A stretch of DNA of 64,000 bases. It comes from Site-B1 sp963722665 (lineage in GTDB: Bacteria > Bacteroidota > Bacteroidia > Flavobacteriales > Flavobacteriaceae). Position numbers and translations under genes: made by a program. The notes beneath the pieces were generated by a model. The model had not been told where the DNA came from. It worked only from the letters and a program-made list of their open reading frames with translations, and made no database searches. Below are positions 27,135-36,995 of the stretch, one piece after another (the first letter of the stretch is position 1; the number at the start of each line of letters is the position of its first letter). Location of the stretch: NCBI GenBank assembly GCA_963722665.1, contig CAVRNW010000025.1, positions 1 to 64,000 of the forward strand. Reading direction: 5' to 3'.

Positions 27135-28028
27135 ATGAATATGAAAAAATTTAAAATTATGAAAACTTTAAACAGACTATTCCTTGTATTGTTTGTAATT
27201 GCAATAGCAATTTCATGTGAAAACAGTACGCTAATAGACGATAGCGAGGATATATTAAGTGGTGGTGCTACATTGGCTACCAAAGTAGAACTATCTGGTG
27301 CCTCAGGAGGTAAACTTCTAGGTGTGCCGTCTTCTTTAGACTTTGAAACAGCAACCGTGGGATTTGCAGAATATGAATTATTTATGGAAGTAAAGTATAT
27401 TTCGGGCGGTAACAATGTTGTTGGTTATGAAATAACTAAATCTTTAAACGGAGGTACAGAAACCACTGTTGCCCAAAGTTCAACACTTCCTTTTTCATTA
27501 GAATATTCAACTCTTGAAGAATTTCTTAGTGGATTAGGTGTTACTGACACTGATTTAAGAATTGGTGATCAAATAATATTTAGAACTAAAATGATTCTAG
27601 ATGATGGTAGTGTAGTATATGCAGCTTCAGGTGATGGCAGTGTTGTTCTTACTGTAAACTGCTCTTCTAATTTAGCCGGGACTTATGATGTTGCAGCACA
27701 TTACATTCGAACCGGTTCAGGTATTGACGAATGGTATTATTATACAGAAACAATTTCTGAATCAGCACCAGGGGAATATAGAACTGCTGAAGTTGGTCCA
27801 TGGATCAATGCCCTTGGAGGAGGTCTTGGAGTAGGTGATCCTGGATATACATTTACAGATACTTGTGGTTCAATTACTGTTCCTGAACAGAATTTACTTG
27901 AATTTTATTCAAATTTAGTTGAAGGTGCTGGAACGGTAGACGGTGTAACCGGAGTTTTACAAATTGATTATACAATTTGTGCATCGGATTGTAGAGAATT
28001 ATATGTAACGTATACACCTGTACCTTAA
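27135..28028 (+). CDS. Surface lipoprotein of unknown function in the first SusCD module
   Basis: 297 residues. The start codon is uncertain because Met residues occur at 1, 3 and 9; all keep a lipoprotein signal ending AIAISC. The mature part has no named domain that can be recognised. It is rich in Gly, Ser, Thr and Tyr with likely beta strands, and has two Cys pairs near the C-terminus (DTCGS and CASDC). Its position directly after susD, 9 nt downstream, suggests a SusE/F-like surface ligand-binding protein. That role is inferred from context only. Confidence 0.75.
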   Translation: MNMKKFKIMKTLNRLFLVLFVIAIAISCENSTLIDDSEDILSGGATLATKVELSGASGGKLLGVPSSLDFETATVGFAEYELFMEVKYISGGNNVVGYEITKSLNGGTETTVAQSSTLPFSLEYSTLEEFLSGLGVTDTDLRIGDQIIFRTKMILDDGSVVYAASGDGSVVLTVNCSSNLAGTYDVAAHYIRTGSGIDEWYYYTETISESAPGEYRTAEVGPWINALGGGLGVGDPGYTFTDTCGSITVPEQNLLEFYSNLVEGAGTVDGVTGVLQIDYTICASDCRELYVTYTPVP

Positions 28029-28051
28029 TTTATAAAAAACAAAATATAATT

Positions 28052-29326
28052 ATGAAAAATATAAAAATAAAAATAGTTTTAATGTTAAGCGCTTTTGCCT
28101 TCATGTTGTCTTGTTCAGAAGATGAATTTACAGGCGATAGTTCTCTTGAAGCATCAAGTCCAACCCTGAGTGTACAATTGGGGTTTGCAAATTCAGAAAC
28201 TCTTGTCGAGCAGGAAACGTCATATCCTTTTACAGTTACTATTAGTGAACCACAAATTGTAAATGTGGTTGTGTATCTAAAACAGACTGGTGGTACAGCT
28301 ACAGAAGGAGCAGATTTTAATTTTCCTCATACGGTTACAATCCCTGCGAGATCAACTTCCGTTTCTGGTACAATTGATATCTTAGCAGATGATTTAGTTG
28401 AAGCTACAGAAACCGCCACAATTAAAATTGGGTTGGGGGATGAAGCAAATGTAGACGCTGTGAATAGTCAAACAGTAACGTTTAATATTATGAATGTTAC
28501 AGATGGTGACCTTGCAATTGGTTTATCTTGGGATATGAGTATAGCTACAGACAATGCTGGTAATGAAATAAGTGCAACAAATTTTGCCGATCTGAGATTA
28601 TTAGTAACTTCCGCAGCGAATAATACCACTATTGTTGGTGGTGCTGATGGAGGATCTTTTGAATCTTATGTGTTCGCGTCTTCACAACCAGATGGAGAGT
28701 ACTATGTTGTTGCTGATTTTTATGCAGCCAGTGATATTTCTAGAGATCTTGATCTAACAGTAACATTTGATCAAGTTGGAGTGATAAATGGACAAACTCA
28801 TGTTTTCCCTTCTGTGTTAAGTACAGCTTCCGTATGCGATGCATACTATGCTGTTTTAGCAAAATTTACTAAAACAGGTGACAGTTATGCCTTTGAAGAG
28901 GTTGGAACCAATAGTTTTGCAGTTGTGCCTTGGTCTGGTATAGACGCAACAGATGCATTCGCATGTGTTGGAGGCTGTCCTAGTCAAATTACTTCTTCAA
29001 TTGATTGTACAGGATCCTTCTTAAGAGGAATAAATGCCAATTGGATGTTTGGTTCTTGGGGTGAAGAAATTATTGAAGAAGCTAATGTTTATTATACGGA
29101 TGATGGTGCAGGTAATATCACTATAGATTCTCAGTATATCTTCACAACTCTATATAGTGGTTCGGAATATGATTATACTATTTCTGGAACGGGTGTAATA
29201 GATGGAACCGGTACACTAACGCTTCAATACTATTTAGATCAAGATGGATTTGGGGTTAGTGAGTGGATGTTTGCTAATGGCTATATGACCACAGACTATT
29301 TTGAAGCTATAGTTTCAGCGAATTAA
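28052..29326 (+). CDS. Calx-beta-like domain lipoprotein
   Basis: 424 residues with a lipoprotein signal (MLSAFAFMLSC). Residues about 40-145 look like a Calx-beta domain: TEGADFNFPHTVTIPARSTS and the acidic DLVEATETATIKIGL pattern. The rest, with paired Cys (ACVGGC, SIDCTG), has no recognised family. It is the last gene of the first SusCD module, followed at once by a strong terminator. Likely a surface binding protein; partner and ligand unknown. Confidence 0.75.
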   Translation: MKNIKIKIVLMLSAFAFMLSCSEDEFTGDSSLEASSPTLSVQLGFANSETLVEQETSYPFTVTISEPQIVNVVVYLKQTGGTATEGADFNFPHTVTIPARSTSVSGTIDILADDLVEATETATIKIGLGDEANVDAVNSQTVTFNIMNVTDGDLAIGLSWDMSIATDNAGNEISATNFADLRLLVTSAANNTTIVGGADGGSFESYVFASSQPDGEYYVVADFYAASDISRDLDLTVTFDQVGVINGQTHVFPSVLSTASVCDAYYAVLAKFTKTGDSYAFEEVGTNSFAVVPWSGIDATDAFACVGGCPSQITSSIDCTGSFLRGINANWMFGSWGEEIIEEANVYYTDDGAGNITIDSQYIFTTLYSGSEYDYTISGTGVIDGTGTLTLQYYLDQDGFGVSEWMFANGYMTTDYFEAIVSAN

Positions 29327-29345
29327 ATAAATAATAAATAATGAT

Positions 29346-29376
29346 AAAAAAACCACCCTATTTGGGTGGTTTTTTT
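29346..29376 (+). terminator. Rho-independent terminator of the first SusCD module
   Basis: AAAAAAACCACCC (29346-29358) pairs with GGGTGGTTTTTTT (29364-29376) around a 5-nt loop. Strong stem and T-tract on the plus strand. Confidence 0.9.
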
Positions 29377-29500
29377 ATATAAATAATTCTTATAAGCCTG
29401 TCTCTCCACTTATCAAAAACTCTGTCAAATACAGTTTTTATCGATAATCGAACTCAAATTGTAAATAGGTAAGCGTTTATTAAGTTTTAAGATAAAAAAG

Positions 29501-29559
29501 TTGTTTTATTAACTTTTTATTATGATTTTTGACGTTGACTAATTCAAATAAATGATAAA
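29501..29559 (+). promoter_or_regulatory. Upstream block shared by both susC genes (copy 2)
   Basis: Near-identical to 22437-22495 and at the same distance from the ATG. It carries the same GATTTTTG box 31 nt before the start. The remaining part of the 233-bp gap holds the preceding terminator and a weak bulged hairpin near 29418-29442. Confidence 0.6.
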
Positions 29560-32500
29560 ATGAAAACAAAGTTTAGTGGAATTTTAACGCTATTACTGGC
29601 GTTTGTTGTGCAATTTTCTTTTGCACAGGAAAAAACGATTTCAGGAACAGTTTCAGATGATAATAATATGCCTCTTCCGGGTGCTACAATTGTTATTAAA
29701 GGAACTACTACTGGAACATCAACAGATTTTGATGGAAAATATGCTATTAATGCCAATGTTGGTGATGTTTTAACTTTTAGTTATGTTAGCTATGCAGCAC
29801 AATCAAAAACTGTAGGCGCTTCAAACACAATAAACATCTCCTTGAAACCAGACAATGAACTTGAGGAAGTAATAGTTGTAGCATATGGTACCCAAACAAA
29901 GGAATCCATTGTAGGTTCAGTTGGCGTGGTTACAACAGCTGTAATTGAGACACAACAGGTTACATCTCCTTTAAGAGCAATTCAAGGAACTGTTCCAGGT
30001 GTAAATATTATTTCAGCTGGAGGACAACCAGGAACAAATCCAGATATACGTATTCGTGGTTTTGGAAGTATTAATGCAGATCAATCACCATTAATAATTT
30101 TAGATGGAGCTGCTTTTAACGGTAATTTAAATAGCATTAGCCAGGATCAAATTGAATCTATTTCGGTGCTTAAGGATGCATCATCAACCTCCCTATATGG
30201 ATCCAGAGGTTCTAATGGTGTAATTGTAATAACAACAAAAAAAGGAAAGAAAAACTCTGCTCCACAAGTCTCCTTCAGAACACAAGTAGGTCTTTCTAAT
30301 CCAACCGTTGGATTACACGATTTGGCAAGTACTGACGATTCTTTCAAATATACTTTCGAGGCATTAAGAAATACCAATCAGTACTTAAATGGGCAAACTC
30401 CTACTGATGCTGCACAAAACGCATCTAATCAGTTGGTTGATTATTTTGGATACAATCCTTACAATGTCGCTAACCCTGTAGATGCTAATGGAAATTTAAC
30501 TTCCAGTCCTAAATTATGGGATACGAATTGGGAAGATGAAGTAATCAGGCAAGATAATCTGAGAGTAAATCATAATTTAAGTCTATCTGGTGGTGATGAA
30601 AGAACAACATACTTTATGTCTTTTGATTATTTAAATGAGGAAGGTCCAGTTATTAGATCGAATTTTGAAAGAATTGCTGCCAGAGTAAATTTAGAATCTC
30701 AAATTTCTGATTGGCTAAAAGTTGGCTTTAATACCAGTTTTTCTCGCTCTAACTCTGGAAATCCAGATCAAACAAGTGGCAGTACTACTCAAGCTATTAC
30801 ATGGATTTATAATGTTTCAAGTGCTTATCCTATTTACGCACGAGATGGTAATGGTGTTTTAAGACTAGACGCGGCTGGGAATCCTCTTTATGATTTAGGA
30901 AATGGAGGTGTTCCAGGTCAATCTGTTAACAGTGTTAGACCTGCTTTTGGCGGACAGAATCTTTTAGCTGAACTTTATTTAGGAAGAGAAAATAGAAGGC
31001 GTACAAGTTATTTAGGAAATGCTTTTGCTGAAATCAAACTTCTGGAAGGCCTGACCTTTAAAACCAATATCAGTTATGAAAACTATCTTTTCGATAGTTT
31101 CAGTTTCGATGATGATTTATTAAGTTTTGCTTCCAATCTAAATGGTCGTGTTAGTCAGTTTAGAAATATCACAACCACATTAAATGCTGTGCAATCTTTA
31201 AATTATGTTAAAGACATTGGAAATCATAATGTATCTGTAGATCTTATTACAGAAGCATATACATTCGAACAGGATGATTTAGGAGCTCAAGGTACCGGCT
31301 TTTTACCAAATGTAGAAGTACTTGATGGAAGTACAATTCCGGAAAGTGTGAATGGTAATGTTGTTTCTGAAAGAATAAACAGTTATTTGGCAAGAGTTGC
31401 TTATAACTTCAACAAAAAATATTTTTTAGAGGGTTCATTTAGACGTGATGGTTCTACTAGATTTGCTACAGATACCCGATGGGGTAATTTCTTTTCAGTT
31501 GGAGGAAGCTGGGTTGTGTCTAAAGAATCTTTTTTAAGTGACAATAACACCTTAAGTTATTTAAAATTTAGAGGGTCTTATGGTGAATTAGGAAATAACA
31601 GAGGAATTGGATTTTTTCCATATCAGTCCTTATTTAATTTAGGTTGGAATAATGAAGGAAACACCGGGATATTACTTTCTGGTGTAGCTGACCCTAATAT
31701 TAGTTGGGAAAAAACAGCCTCTACCAATTTTGGTGTTGATTTCGAATTATTTAATGGTACACTTTCAGGCACCGTTGATTACTATAATAAAGAATCTGTA
31801 GATTTAATTTATGATAAGCCTATTCCTTCCTCTACAGGGGTTTCTGAAATTACTACAAACATTGGAGCAATAAAAAATTATGGTTGGGAATTCGCATTGA
31901 ATTCTAGAAATATTATGAATGATAATTTTACATGGACTTCAGGTATCAACTTTTCACTAGATAATAATGAAATTACAGAGCTAACCCAAGATGAGTTTAT
32001 TAATGGTTCTAAACTATGGAAAGTAGGAAATTCTATTTTTGATTTCTACATCAGAGAATGGGCAGGAGTAGATCCGGCAGATGGCTTTGGAATGTGGTAT
32101 AAAGATGTTGAAGATGCGGACGGTAATGTTATTGATAAAGTAGTTACAAAGGATTACAGCGAAGCTACTCGTTACCAGCAAGGATCGTCAATACCAGATA
32201 TTATTGGTGGTTTTAACAATTTTTTGAGATACAAACAATTTGATCTAAATATACTAGTTAATTTTAGTTTTGGAAGCACATTATTAGATTCGGATTATTC
32301 CGGTTTAATAAACCAATTTTCAAATCCAGGTTCACCTGCTCATGCAGATACACAAAACAGATGGCAACAACCTGGAGATATTACGGACTATCCTTTGTTG
32401 TTAACTGGCAATAATGATTTCTCATCAAGGTCTACAAGATTTTTATTTGATAATGATTATATTAGATTAAAAAGTTTAACATTAGGTTATAACCTTCCGG

Positions 32501-32676
32501 AATCTGTTACCAGCAGAACAGGATTTTCTAGTTTGAGATTATATATACAGGCAGATAATTTACTAACTTGGCAATCACATAAAGGTATTGAACCTGAGCA
32601 GTCATTTAATGGTTTAACAGCTAATAGGTCTCCATTATCTAAAACTATCTCAACCGGTGTTATTGTAAAATTTTAA
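29560..32676 (+). CDS. SusC/RagA-family TonB-linked outer membrane transporter
   Basis: 1038 residues, intact. Signal peptide to about residue 22 (FSFAQ), carboxypeptidase-regulatory-like beta-sandwich (about 25-100, with LPGATIVIKGTTTGTSTDFD), TonB box ELEEVIVVAYGTQ, plug domain (PGVNIISAGGQPGTNPDIRI, VLKDASSTSLYGSRGSNGVI), then a 22-strand barrel ending SKTISTGVIVKF. It imports a polymer-derived ligand with energy from TonB/ExbBD and is paired with the SusD 12 nt downstream. Its first 40 or so codons are nearly identical to the broken susC at 22.5 kb, whereas later parts diverge. Confidence 0.95.
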   Translation: MKTKFSGILTLLLAFVVQFSFAQEKTISGTVSDDNNMPLPGATIVIKGTTTGTSTDFDGKYAINANVGDVLTFSYVSYAAQSKTVGASNTINISLKPDNELEEVIVVAYGTQTKESIVGSVGVVTTAVIETQQVTSPLRAIQGTVPGVNIISAGGQPGTNPDIRIRGFGSINADQSPLIILDGAAFNGNLNSISQDQIESISVLKDASSTSLYGSRGSNGVIVITTKKGKKNSAPQVSFRTQVGLSNPTVGLHDLASTDDSFKYTFEALRNTNQYLNGQTPTDAAQNASNQLVDYFGYNPYNVANPVDANGNLTSSPKLWDTNWEDEVIRQDNLRVNHNLSLSGGDERTTYFMSFDYLNEEGPVIRSNFERIAARVNLESQISDWLKVGFNTSFSRSNSGNPDQTSGSTTQAITWIYNVSSAYPIYARDGNGVLRLDAAGNPLYDLGNGGVPGQSVNSVRPAFGGQNLLAELYLGRENRRRTSYLGNAFAEIKLLEGLTFKTNISYENYLFDSFSFDDDLLSFASNLNGRVSQFRNITTTLNAVQSLNYVKDIGNHNVSVDLITEAYTFEQDDLGAQGTGFLPNVEVLDGSTIPESVNGNVVSERINSYLARVAYNFNKKYFLEGSFRRDGSTRFATDTRWGNFFSVGGSWVVSKESFLSDNNTLSYLKFRGSYGELGNNRGIGFFPYQSLFNLGWNNEGNTGILLSGVADPNISWEKTASTNFGVDFELFNGTLSGTVDYYNKESVDLIYDKPIPSSTGVSEITTNIGAIKNYGWEFALNSRNIMNDNFTWTSGINFSLDNNEITELTQDEFINGSKLWKVGNSIFDFYIREWAGVDPADGFGMWYKDVEDADGNVIDKVVTKDYSEATRYQQGSSIPDIIGGFNNFLRYKQFDLNILVNFSFGSTLLDSDYSGLINQFSNPGSPAHADTQNRWQQPGDITDYPLLLTGNNDFSSRSTRFLFDNDYIRLKSLTLGYNLPESVTSRTGFSSLRLYIQADNLLTWQSHKGIEPEQSFNGLTANRSPLSKTISTGVIVKF

Positions 32677-32688
32677 AAAAAAAGAAAA

Positions 32689-34128
32689 ATGAAAAATGAA
32701 TTTAAATTAAAGATTAGGTTACTTCTAGTACTCATAACTATTGCTATGACGATTAGTTGTAGTAATGATTTTTTAGAAGAGCCAAAAAATACAGATGGTG
32801 TAACTGCAGATGTAGTTTTCGCAGACAGAGCTAATTTAGATGCCTTTGTTACTGGCATTTTAAGACGTTTTAGGGGTCAATATTCAGCTACAGATACGGG
32901 AGGTTTGTACTCCTTATATTATGCTAGGACAGTAAAAGGAAATGATATAATACAAGGTCCGACCTGGTACCGTTTTGATTATGAGCATGGGAATAGAGAG
33001 CCCAATTATAGACGTGTTATTTTTAATTGGGACTACAACTATGATATGATTAATCAGGCAAATGTTTTAATTGACGGTGTTACGAACAGTTCGTTAGACG
33101 AAAATGCTAAAGCTGAATATATTGCTATTGGTAAAACTTTAAGAGCCTTTCATTACTTTCAATTAGCATTAGAATATTGTCCTAACTATAATAATGATAG
33201 AAGTATTGCTAGATTACCAATATATGTTGAACCAGCAACTGGAGCTTCTGAAGGTAATGCACCTAGCCCGCTTAGTGCTGTTTATGATTTAATACTGTCT
33301 GATTTAGATTCTGCAATTCCAGACCTGCCTGAATCAAGGTTAGGAAAAAGTTATATAAATAAAGCTGTAGCTAATGGCATTCTTGCAAGGGTTTTATTAG
33401 TTACACAGGATGATTGGTCGTTAGCGTCAGCTGCGGCTAAAGATGCTTACGGAGGATCTGCTGCTTCTGCAGTTGTTTCTACAAACTGGGGAGCTGGTTT
33501 TAATGATTTATCAGATCAGGACTGGATTTGGGGTCTATATCAAGACGATATTGAAACAAATTACTATTATGGCGCGCCACATGCTCAGATGGACCATCTA
33601 GTATTATCGTATTATGCAGCTTATATAAATCCAAATTTTGTAAGCCAATTCGCTGATACAGATGTTAGAAAATTGTTTTTCGATATCTATGGAGTTAGCG
33701 CTTCTACCCCATATAGAGAGTTTATTACAACAAAATTCGCCTTTACTTTTGATGCTGATTCACCAATAATGAGAAAATCAGAAATGGTTCTTATTGACGC
33801 TGAAGCACAGTACCATTTAGGCAATGTAGGTGTAGCACATGATCTGCTTTTTGCATTGCAGTCAAATAGAGATTCAAGTGCAGTGAGATCAACTAATACA
33901 GGTCAAGCATTATTAGATGAAATTTTACTTGAAAGGCGTAAAGAACTTTATGGCGAAGTTGGGGTTGAATGGTTTGATGTAAAAAGATATAATAAAGCTA
34001 TTAATAGGGACCCGGAACATAGAGTTGTTGTTGATGTTCCCGTAAATAGCAACCTATTCTTTTTAAAGATTCCAGAAAAAGAAATAGATGCTAATCCAAA
34101 TATTGATGCGAGCATCAATAATGAATAA
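32689..34128 (+). CDS. RagB/SusD-family nutrient uptake lipoprotein
   Basis: 479 residues, with lipobox MTISC after a short signal. SusD signatures are FLEEPKNTDGVTADVVFADR at the mature N-terminus, the TPR-like helices (AEYIAIGKTLRAFHYFQLAL), and the C-terminal segments LLDEILLERRKELYGEVGVE and FLKIPEKEIDANPNI. It belongs to the classical SusD group, unlike the SusD at 25.7 kb, so the two modules probably bind different ligands. It is followed by a long hairpin. Confidence 0.92.
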   Translation: MKNEFKLKIRLLLVLITIAMTISCSNDFLEEPKNTDGVTADVVFADRANLDAFVTGILRRFRGQYSATDTGGLYSLYYARTVKGNDIIQGPTWYRFDYEHGNREPNYRRVIFNWDYNYDMINQANVLIDGVTNSSLDENAKAEYIAIGKTLRAFHYFQLALEYCPNYNNDRSIARLPIYVEPATGASEGNAPSPLSAVYDLILSDLDSAIPDLPESRLGKSYINKAVANGILARVLLVTQDDWSLASAAAKDAYGGSAASAVVSTNWGAGFNDLSDQDWIWGLYQDDIETNYYYGAPHAQMDHLVLSYYAAYINPNFVSQFADTDVRKLFFDIYGVSASTPYREFITTKFAFTFDADSPIMRKSEMVLIDAEAQYHLGNVGVAHDLLFALQSNRDSSAVRSTNTGQALLDEILLERRKELYGEVGVEWFDVKRYNKAINRDPEHRVVVDVPVNSNLFFLKIPEKEIDANPNIDASINNE

Positions 34129-34160
34129 TTATATTTAAAACTATACAAATATCAGTTATT

Positions 34161-34198
34161 TTATTGAAGAGCCTAGTTTAAAATAGGCTCTTCAATAA
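34161..34198 (+). terminator. Long hairpin after susD-2
   Basis: TTATTGAAGAGCCTA (34161-34175) pairs perfectly over 15 bp with TAGGCTCTTCAATAA (34184-34198). The T-tract is poor, so termination is likely but not certain. Confidence 0.6.
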
Positions 34199-34241
34199 AA
34201 TTGTAATAAATTTTTTATTATATTCTAGATATTTTTAAAGC

Positions 34242-36158
34242 ATGAAAAAGAAAAACATCATTTTTATTCTTGTTGGTATTCTTTCCTTTCCTCTGTTCGC
34301 TCAAACAAAAGCGGAACGTGAAAAGATTGTAGCGTCTTATAATATGGAGGAAATTGAAAACTTAAAACTTTTGTTGAATAAGCGCTATTTAGAGAAAGAA
34401 GAAAGGATATCACGATACTTATTAGAAAATATAAATGCTAAACGTAAGGTAACAGTTGGAAATAAAAATTATGTTATCTATGATATTGAGGACGGAAAAC
34501 CGGTTTACAGAACTACAACTAATATGAACAGCGCCAAAGGAACGAATACTGATAAATTATATCCAGGCGGTGGTTTAGGTTTAAACTTAGAAGGGCAAAA
34601 CATGTCTATTGGAGTTTGGGATGAAGAAAGTGCCTTAGGTACTCATGATGAGTTTAAAGACGATCAAGCTATTCCTCAATCTAGAGTTGTATACCCAGAA
34701 TTTGGTGATGCAGGATTTTTAGGAACAACAAGTTCTCATGCGACTCACGTTGCAGGTACTTTAATAGCTAAAGGTGCAAATCCTGAAGCTAAAGGTATGG
34801 CACCAAAAGCCATACTAAGATCTTTTGACTGGAATAGTGATGATGCTGAAGCACTTACTGAAGCAGGTAATGGATTACTTTTATCTAATCACTCTTATGG
34901 CATACCTCTTTCAAGTGTAAGTGCTGCCAATATAGGTGCATATGTATCAGATGCTAGAGTATGGGATCAGGTGGCTTATGCTGCCCCTTATTACTTACCA
35001 GTAAAATCTGCCGGTAATGGTGGAACGGAAACCTATTCTGGAGGTTTAGCTAGTGGTTATGATAAATTAACAGGTAATAAAACCGCAAAAAATGCGCTTA
35101 TTATTGCCAATGCTGATCCTTTTTTGACAGCCTCTGGTTTTATATTAAGAATAAATTCAGGTAGTAGTCAGGGCCCTACAGATGATTTTCGAATTAAACC
35201 AGATATTGCTGGTGATGGGTCTTCTGTAAAATCTTCTACAAATGCTGACAATTCAGATTATTCGACATTTAGCGGAACATCTATGGCTGCGCCTAACGTT
35301 TCTGGTACTTTATTGCTTTTGCAACAATATTACAATCAGTTAAACTCTAATTACATGAGAGCAGCCACCTTAAAAGGATTGGTTTGTCATACTGCAGTTG
35401 ATGATACTAGAAAAGGACCAGACCCAATATATGGTTGGGGGTTTTTGGATGCTGAAAAATCTGCAAACATAATCTCAAATGATAATAGTAATACTGCTGT
35501 TATTAAAGAGTTATCACTTAATGATGGAGCTACTTACACTTATGAGTTTTCAGCAGCAACCGGAAGCGAATTAAGAGCAACTATTTGTTGGACCGATCCT
35601 GCTGGAACATCCTCATCTAGTTCAGGTAATGTATTAACTCCAAGGTTAGTTAATGACTTAGACTTAAGGCTAGAGGATAATGTTAGTACTGTTTTTACAC
35701 CTTGGAAACTTGATAAGACAAATGTTGCCGCAGCAGCAATTAAAGGAGATAATGATGTAGATAATATTGAACGAATTGATATAGCAAGTCCTGTTGCCGG
35801 TAATTATACATTAACTGTTACTCATAAAGGCACATTAACTAACGGTTCTCAACCCTTTTCCTTAATTTTAACAGGAGCAAATCTTACATTAAGTACTCAA
35901 GAAAATTCACTAGTCAATGTAAAAATATGGCCTAACCCTGTAAATGATAAATTAAATATAAATTTCAAAACAACTAATAATAAAACAGAAATTAGCTTTC
36001 ATAACATTCTTGGTAAAAAGATTTATCACGAATCCTTAAACACAAATTCTTCTATAATGGAGTATAGTTTAAACATAGAAAGTTTTCCAAAAGGTTTTTA
36101 TTTCTTAAATATTATTAACGGAACTAGTAATTACAATCAAAAAATTATAATTAAATAA
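34242..36158 (+). CDS. Secreted subtilisin-like (S8) protease with T9SS sorting domain
   Basis: 638 residues. Signal peptide ends near residue 20 (PLFAQ). The S8 triad is visible: D127 in SIGVWDEESALG, H166 in SSHATHVAGT, and S347 in FSGTSMAAP; the oxyanion region is SAGNGG. After the protease domain comes a beta-sandwich (about 430-550) and then a type A T9SS sorting domain (about 560-638: VKIWPNPVNDKLNINF, ending NYNQKIIIK). It should be exported by the type IX system and cleaved at the surface. It follows susD-2, so a role in feeding peptides to the SusCD importer is possible but inferred. Confidence 0.92.
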   Translation: MKKKNIIFILVGILSFPLFAQTKAEREKIVASYNMEEIENLKLLLNKRYLEKEERISRYLLENINAKRKVTVGNKNYVIYDIEDGKPVYRTTTNMNSAKGTNTDKLYPGGGLGLNLEGQNMSIGVWDEESALGTHDEFKDDQAIPQSRVVYPEFGDAGFLGTTSSHATHVAGTLIAKGANPEAKGMAPKAILRSFDWNSDDAEALTEAGNGLLLSNHSYGIPLSSVSAANIGAYVSDARVWDQVAYAAPYYLPVKSAGNGGTETYSGGLASGYDKLTGNKTAKNALIIANADPFLTASGFILRINSGSSQGPTDDFRIKPDIAGDGSSVKSSTNADNSDYSTFSGTSMAAPNVSGTLLLLQQYYNQLNSNYMRAATLKGLVCHTAVDDTRKGPDPIYGWGFLDAEKSANIISNDNSNTAVIKELSLNDGATYTYEFSAATGSELRATICWTDPAGTSSSSSGNVLTPRLVNDLDLRLEDNVSTVFTPWKLDKTNVAAAAIKGDNDVDNIERIDIASPVAGNYTLTVTHKGTLTNGSQPFSLILTGANLTLSTQENSLVNVKIWPNPVNDKLNINFKTTNNKTEISFHNILGKKIYHESLNTNSSIMEYSLNIESFPKGFYFLNIINGTSNYNQKIIIK

Positions 36159-36178
36159 CTTTTTAAAAAACCAATATT

Positions 36179-36931
36179 ATGAAAAAAATATTAACTCTAT
36201 TCACAATTCTAATGAGCGTTTTTCTTTTTACTAATTGTGAGAAAAATGATGACACACCAGAAATTACCAAGATCAATTATGTGGGTCTTGAGTCAGATTT
36301 TGTAGTTGGAGTTGACCCAAATGGGTCTACTACGAAAGAAATAACTATAGCTACATCACAAACAACTTCTTCGAGTCGTACATTTAACATTGCCGTTGAT
36401 ACTGATTTAACAACTGCAGACCCTTCAGCATATTCTGTACCTGCATCTGTCACTGTACCAGCGAATTCAAACATTGGTACTTTTAATGTTGAAGTTATTG
36501 GTCCAAACGTTAATCCTTCTGGATTAGATATTTTGGCAATTGGTTTTACCTCAGAAGATGAGGATTTATCGATTAGCGATCCAATTAATATAAATTTAAA
36601 ACAAGTTTGCCCTGTTAATGAGCTAACTTTGGAAATTACATTTGATAATTACCCAGAAGAGATATATTGGGTATTCTATAATAATGATGGTTTCGTAGTC
36701 GAAAGTGCGCCAGGTGCTTGGGGAGCCTATGCTGGTTTGACTGGCGGTATAACAGTAACATTTTGCTTACCTGACGGTACTTACACATTCGAAATATACG
36801 ATCAATATTCTGATGGGATATGTTGTAACTATGGTAATGGATCTTATAGCATAACTGGTGGAGGTAATATTTATGCTTCTGGTGGTGATTATGGAGGTGG
36901 AGAAGCAACAACTTTTACATTAGGAGATTAA
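36179..36931 (+). CDS. Lipoprotein with a C-terminal DGICC-type domain
   Basis: 250 residues, lipobox FTNC. The N-terminal half (about 25-140) looks like a DUF4843/Calx-beta-like sandwich (VPASVTVPANSNIGTFNVEV). The C-terminal half has a Tyr/Gly-rich module: CLPDGTYTFEIYDQYSDGIC followed by CNYGNGSYSITGG. This YxDGICCxYGxGxY pattern occurs in secreted marine bacterial proteins. It lies 20 nt after the S8 protease and is closed by a terminator, so the two are probably one operon. Its partner and ligand are unknown. Confidence 0.75.
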   Translation: MKKILTLFTILMSVFLFTNCEKNDDTPEITKINYVGLESDFVVGVDPNGSTTKEITIATSQTTSSSRTFNIAVDTDLTTADPSAYSVPASVTVPANSNIGTFNVEVIGPNVNPSGLDILAIGFTSEDEDLSISDPININLKQVCPVNELTLEITFDNYPEEIYWVFYNNDGFVVESAPGAWGAYAGLTGGITVTFCLPDGTYTFEIYDQYSDGICCNYGNGSYSITGGGNIYASGGDYGGGEATTFTLGD

Positions 36932-36951
36932 CATTAAATTAATTCTAAATG

Positions 36952-36981
36952 AAAACCACCTCTAATTGAGGTGGTTTTTTT
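36952..36981 (+). terminator. Rho-independent terminator after the DGICC lipoprotein
   Basis: AAAACCACCTC (36952-36962) and GAGGTGGTTTT (36968-36978) form an 11-bp stem with a T-tract. The downstream bases match the region before rlmB (see the remnant at 36996). Confidence 0.85.
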
Positions 36982-36995
36982 ATATAATTGCGCCA

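Noticed and set aside
29418..29442. Possible riboswitch or terminator hairpin upstream of the second susC
   Set aside because: The stem needs a two-base bulge and matches no known riboswitch; too weak to list as a feature.
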